DNA of 64,000 nt from Acorus gramineus (taxonomy: Eukaryota > Streptophyta > Magnoliopsida > Acorales > Acoraceae). Below are positions 61,148-64,000 of the stretch, piece by piece. The notes beneath the pieces were generated by a model. That model did no database searches. It was not told the DNA's origin and was given only the letters and a program-made list of their open reading frames with translations. The stretch covers positions 125,047-189,046 of the forward strand of contig JAUJYN010000074.1 of the NCBI GenBank assembly GCA_030737835.1, in the 5' to 3' direction. Numbering within the stretch: position 1 is the stretch's first letter; every line of letters begins with the position of its first letter. The translations under genes were made by a program, and so were the position numbers.

Positions 61148-61482
61148 CTGTGGATACAAAAAAAAAAAAAAAACTAAACCTATTAAAAAAAAAATTCTAG
61201 ATCCATTCAATAAATCAAATCTGAATGAATGTGTATGTTGCTTCCACGTGGCTTTCTACCTGTTAGGTAAATAAATAAATAAATAATAAATAAAACATAA
61301 TTTCTTTTGTTTTTCACCTAGATAAAAACTTGGGCTTTAGAATTGGTTGGGGTGCGTCAAGCCCGATAAATAGTACAACACAAGAACGACAAACGAGAGG
61401 GCCCCCACCGGGTGGAAGAACGTCACCAACGTCCATTATATAAGTTGGGGAGGTGTGGAAGTAGGAAAAAGATATACACAGT
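61148..61482 (+). repeat. Right copy of duplicated segment R1
   Basis: Matches 38315-38642 with scattered substitutions and one extra AAAT unit. ATTATATAAG is kept at 61435-61444. It is directly continuous with a copy of segment X. Confidence 0.85.
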
Positions 61483-61705
61483 CTCAGTATAGTCTTAATT
61501 GTAATTAATCTCATGTAATTAATCTTTTTTTTTTTTAATAATACACTCATTATTTGAAATACATACTGTTATATGAAATGTATCAGCGCTCGTAAAAGTA
61601 TTTCAATATAACAAATGTGAGAGTACTCAAAAGGTCTTGAAACATGAAAGTGCATCAGAAGACGGTTACGGCGCATCGGGAGAGAAACCGTGAAATTAAC
61701 GTTTT
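61483..61705. repeat. Right copy of segment X
   Basis: Short form of segment X that lacks both the MITE and the inverted-repeat part found in the left copy. Confidence 0.75.
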
Positions 61706-62183
61706 GAATGCATACCAGAAATCCAGGCACATCAGAGGGACATTTAAGGAAAGATAATTTGGTTGGCGGTGGAACATTTCGGGAATGGTACCTGTCACAT
61801 TTATGGGGGAGTTCACACGAAATGTAATATGAATGGTTTTTTTTAGAGTATAAAAAAGAGTGGCAGATCATACGTTTATTTCACACGAGGATGTCACCAA
61901 ATGGGTCACGCTTTACGGGTTCTGGGTGAGGTTTGCCTAACATTGGAAACTTGCACGTCAGCCCATGGTTCTTGACTTCGTGTTTCACGTGATGTGGTTG
62001 CTTATAATCACTTACAAGTTTGTCGATGTCTCCTGATACGAATATTTTTAAATAATTAATATATTTAAATATTAATATTATTTTAAATAATGAAATGATA
62101 TATCAGACAAATGAAACTTAAAATTAAGATTTTAAAATTTATTCTCTCTTTTATATATAACATTTTCAATACTAATATAATAT
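61706..62183. other. Intergenic DNA, nothing recognised
   Basis: No supported feature. Becomes AT-rich after 62040. Confidence 0.5.
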
Positions 62184-62461
62184 AGGACTTTTTATTTTTA
62201 AGTCCCCATAAATCATAAGATTTAGTGATCGATCTCTCAATTCTTTATATTTTGGTTTTAGTCCCCAGATTTAAAGGATGTGTTCCTTTTTAGTTCCTAA
62301 GAGAGACCTATACCTAAATTATTTGGTTTTGTTTTTAGTCCCTAGAAATGACTAAAAATGAACACATCCTTTAAATCTGAGAATTAAAATCAAAATATGA
62401 AGAAGTGAGGGATCGATCTCTAAATAGGTATGTTTATAGGGACTGAAAACTAAAAAACCCT
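62184..62461. mobile_element. Palindromic MITE, AAGTCC family, copy 2
   Basis: Same design as copy 1, with matching blocks (ATTTTTAAGTCCCCATAAAT, GAAAACTAAAAAACCCT). Flanks show TATAATAT on both sides, a possible 8-bp duplication in AT-rich DNA. Confidence 0.8.
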
Positions 62462-62836
62462 ATAATATATCATGATTGTGATACATCATACAAAATAACA
62501 TATATGAACAATATATAATACAAATATATTTATTTTTATAATATATGTCAGATATGGATGTTTTTCGGATCGGAGACACTGGTATCCATATTCACACTTC
62601 GTATCTTCAAATAATGGATATTTTTTATTTTCGAATATGGATTTGGATCGGATTCAAATTTTTTTTCAGATAATTGACATGCTTAAATTCACTGGTGGAG
62701 CCAAAAATTTCTATATCACATCTCCGATATAAAATCAATTTTAAACAATATTGAGAAAGATGAATTCTTATTCTCAACCAAAGTTATCAACAGACTCATA
62801 ATATATAATATTCATACGATGCATAATAAGGGTTGA
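62462..62836. other. AT-rich DNA with a partial hAT end
   Basis: CACTGGTGGAGCCAAAAATT at about 62691 matches the terminal repeat of the hAT element next door and is probably an old truncated copy. 62829-62836 (AGGGTTGA) is the target duplication of the next element. Confidence 0.45.
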
Positions 62837-63918
62837 CAGTGGCGGAGCCAAGATTTTTATAAAGGGAGGGGCCTTAATGTAACTCATGTAAATATTTTCT
62901 AAAGTTAAATGATTATATATATGTTTTTTAATTTCAATAGCATAGATTAAAAAATGAATATGTATAAAATGAAATAAAGTTATTCATATGAAACATATCA
63001 CTGAGTAATTCTAAAAGATGATTGTCATATTTTAAAACAATATATCAAATTTCATATTGATGATTCACAAAAAAAATTTAAACGTAAATCTAATAAGCAA
63101 TGTATACATTTAAATTTGACCTTGAGGAGTTTTCATATTCTGAAAATGTTGAATGATTTATCATTATCAATCCAACAATCTCAGTGAATAAATCAGATAT
63201 CTAGTGCTTTGTATTTAAGGTGCTTATTTATATCTTGAATTTTCTTTATATGTTAGTTTATCAACGAATCATTTATTTACTTTATTCGGTGTTGAATTGT
63301 TGGGTTTTGGTGATATTGCGAGGGTCTCACACTCTTTCCATCATCTTCATCATCAATTTATTCGTGCAGTAGTTGATAAAATAAGTGGAGAGCTTGTATG
63401 GATTTTTATTGTAATTAAGAGATTTTATAGAGTTTTCATCTTCATAAAGGTGGGGGGGGGGGGGTGTTACATAAAAAATGGGTTATTGTTTTTGCTGTTG
63501 AGTTGTGGTCCTCATGACCTATGGCCTATATGTTATGAGCCATAATAAAAAAGATCTTATAAATATAAAAAAAAAGCGTTGATACACTCAGTCCGTTTTG
63601 CAGCCCTATACACTATGATAACGTAATATATATTGCGTTATCATAGTGTATGAGAATCTATCATAGTGTATAGCGCAAAAAATTATCATTTTTTCAACGC
63701 GAAAAAAATACACACCAGTGTATCTCAGTATATACTTCATTTCATATAACTGCTTACACTTGAATTGAAGAGTATATGATTTTTTAAGAAAAAGAAAAAT
63801 GATGTGAACTGCAATTGGGGTTGTAATTGAGACAGGACATAACGTTCTCCAAAAAAACCAAGGGGGGGGGGGGGGGGGGGGGCATGCCCCCTCTTGCTCC
63901 TTGGTGGCTCCACCACTG
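62837..63918. mobile_element. Non-autonomous hAT element
   Basis: Ends CAGTGGCGGAGCCA and TGGCTCCACCACTG are inverted repeats with one mismatch. The 8-bp duplication AGGGTTGA is perfect (62829-62836, 63919-63926). No hAT transposase is visible. It contains an inverted copy of part of segment X and two long G runs (63452-63464, 63862-63882). Confidence 0.9.
63862..63882. repeat. G21 homopolymer
   Basis: Twenty-one G in a row just inside the right end of the hAT element. A G13 run is at 63452-63464. Confidence 0.95.
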
Positions 63919-64000
63919 AGGGTTGATATAATAAAATACAAGGAATGAATAACAGGGTACGAGTGAACAACAGGGTACAAAGTATATAATCGTGTGTAAA

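Overview
This is a plant (angiosperm) nuclear window of low gene density. The evidence is one multi-exon gene with plant-type GT-AG introns, one chloroplast-type gene, and a very large load of plant transposons (Ty1-copia, Ty3-gypsy chromovirus, plant L1 LINE, hAT, Mutator-like). I cannot name the species or decide monocot versus eudicot.

Layout. 582-7867 (+) holds the 3' ten exons of a SAC3/GANP (SAC3A-like) gene; one intron carries a MITE and another a possible Helitron. 9098-10172 is a Mutator-like foldback element. 11735-12316 (-) is an intronless gene for a predicted plastid membrane protein. 13850-18100 is an AT-rich tandem array split by a 2.1-kb foldback element with long minisatellite arms (14245-16350). 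20536-21980 holds two related foldback elements side by side. 23546-24110 is the 5' end of a copia element. 24613-37864 is a 5'-truncated LINE with an 18-bp target duplication, split by a 9.4-kb Ty3-gypsy element (25280-34725, duplication CAAGG).

38643-60060 is best read as one deeply nested insertion. An old minus-strand LTR element received a Mutator-like element (39319-42839), a hAT MITE (44361-44789) and a copia element (45643-59162). That copia in turn received a solo gypsy LTR (48957-51930, same family as the element inside the LINE) and a second copia (53641-59109). Nearly every layer has its own target-site duplication. Removing the stack rejoins a segment that is duplicated in tandem just to the right (61148-61700). 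The right edge has more MITEs and a hAT element with an 8-bp duplication (62837-63918).

Only the two host genes look functional. All transposon reading frames seen are broken by frameshifts, stops, deletions or changed catalytic residues. All coordinates, repeats and boundaries were read by eye; no alignment or database search was run.
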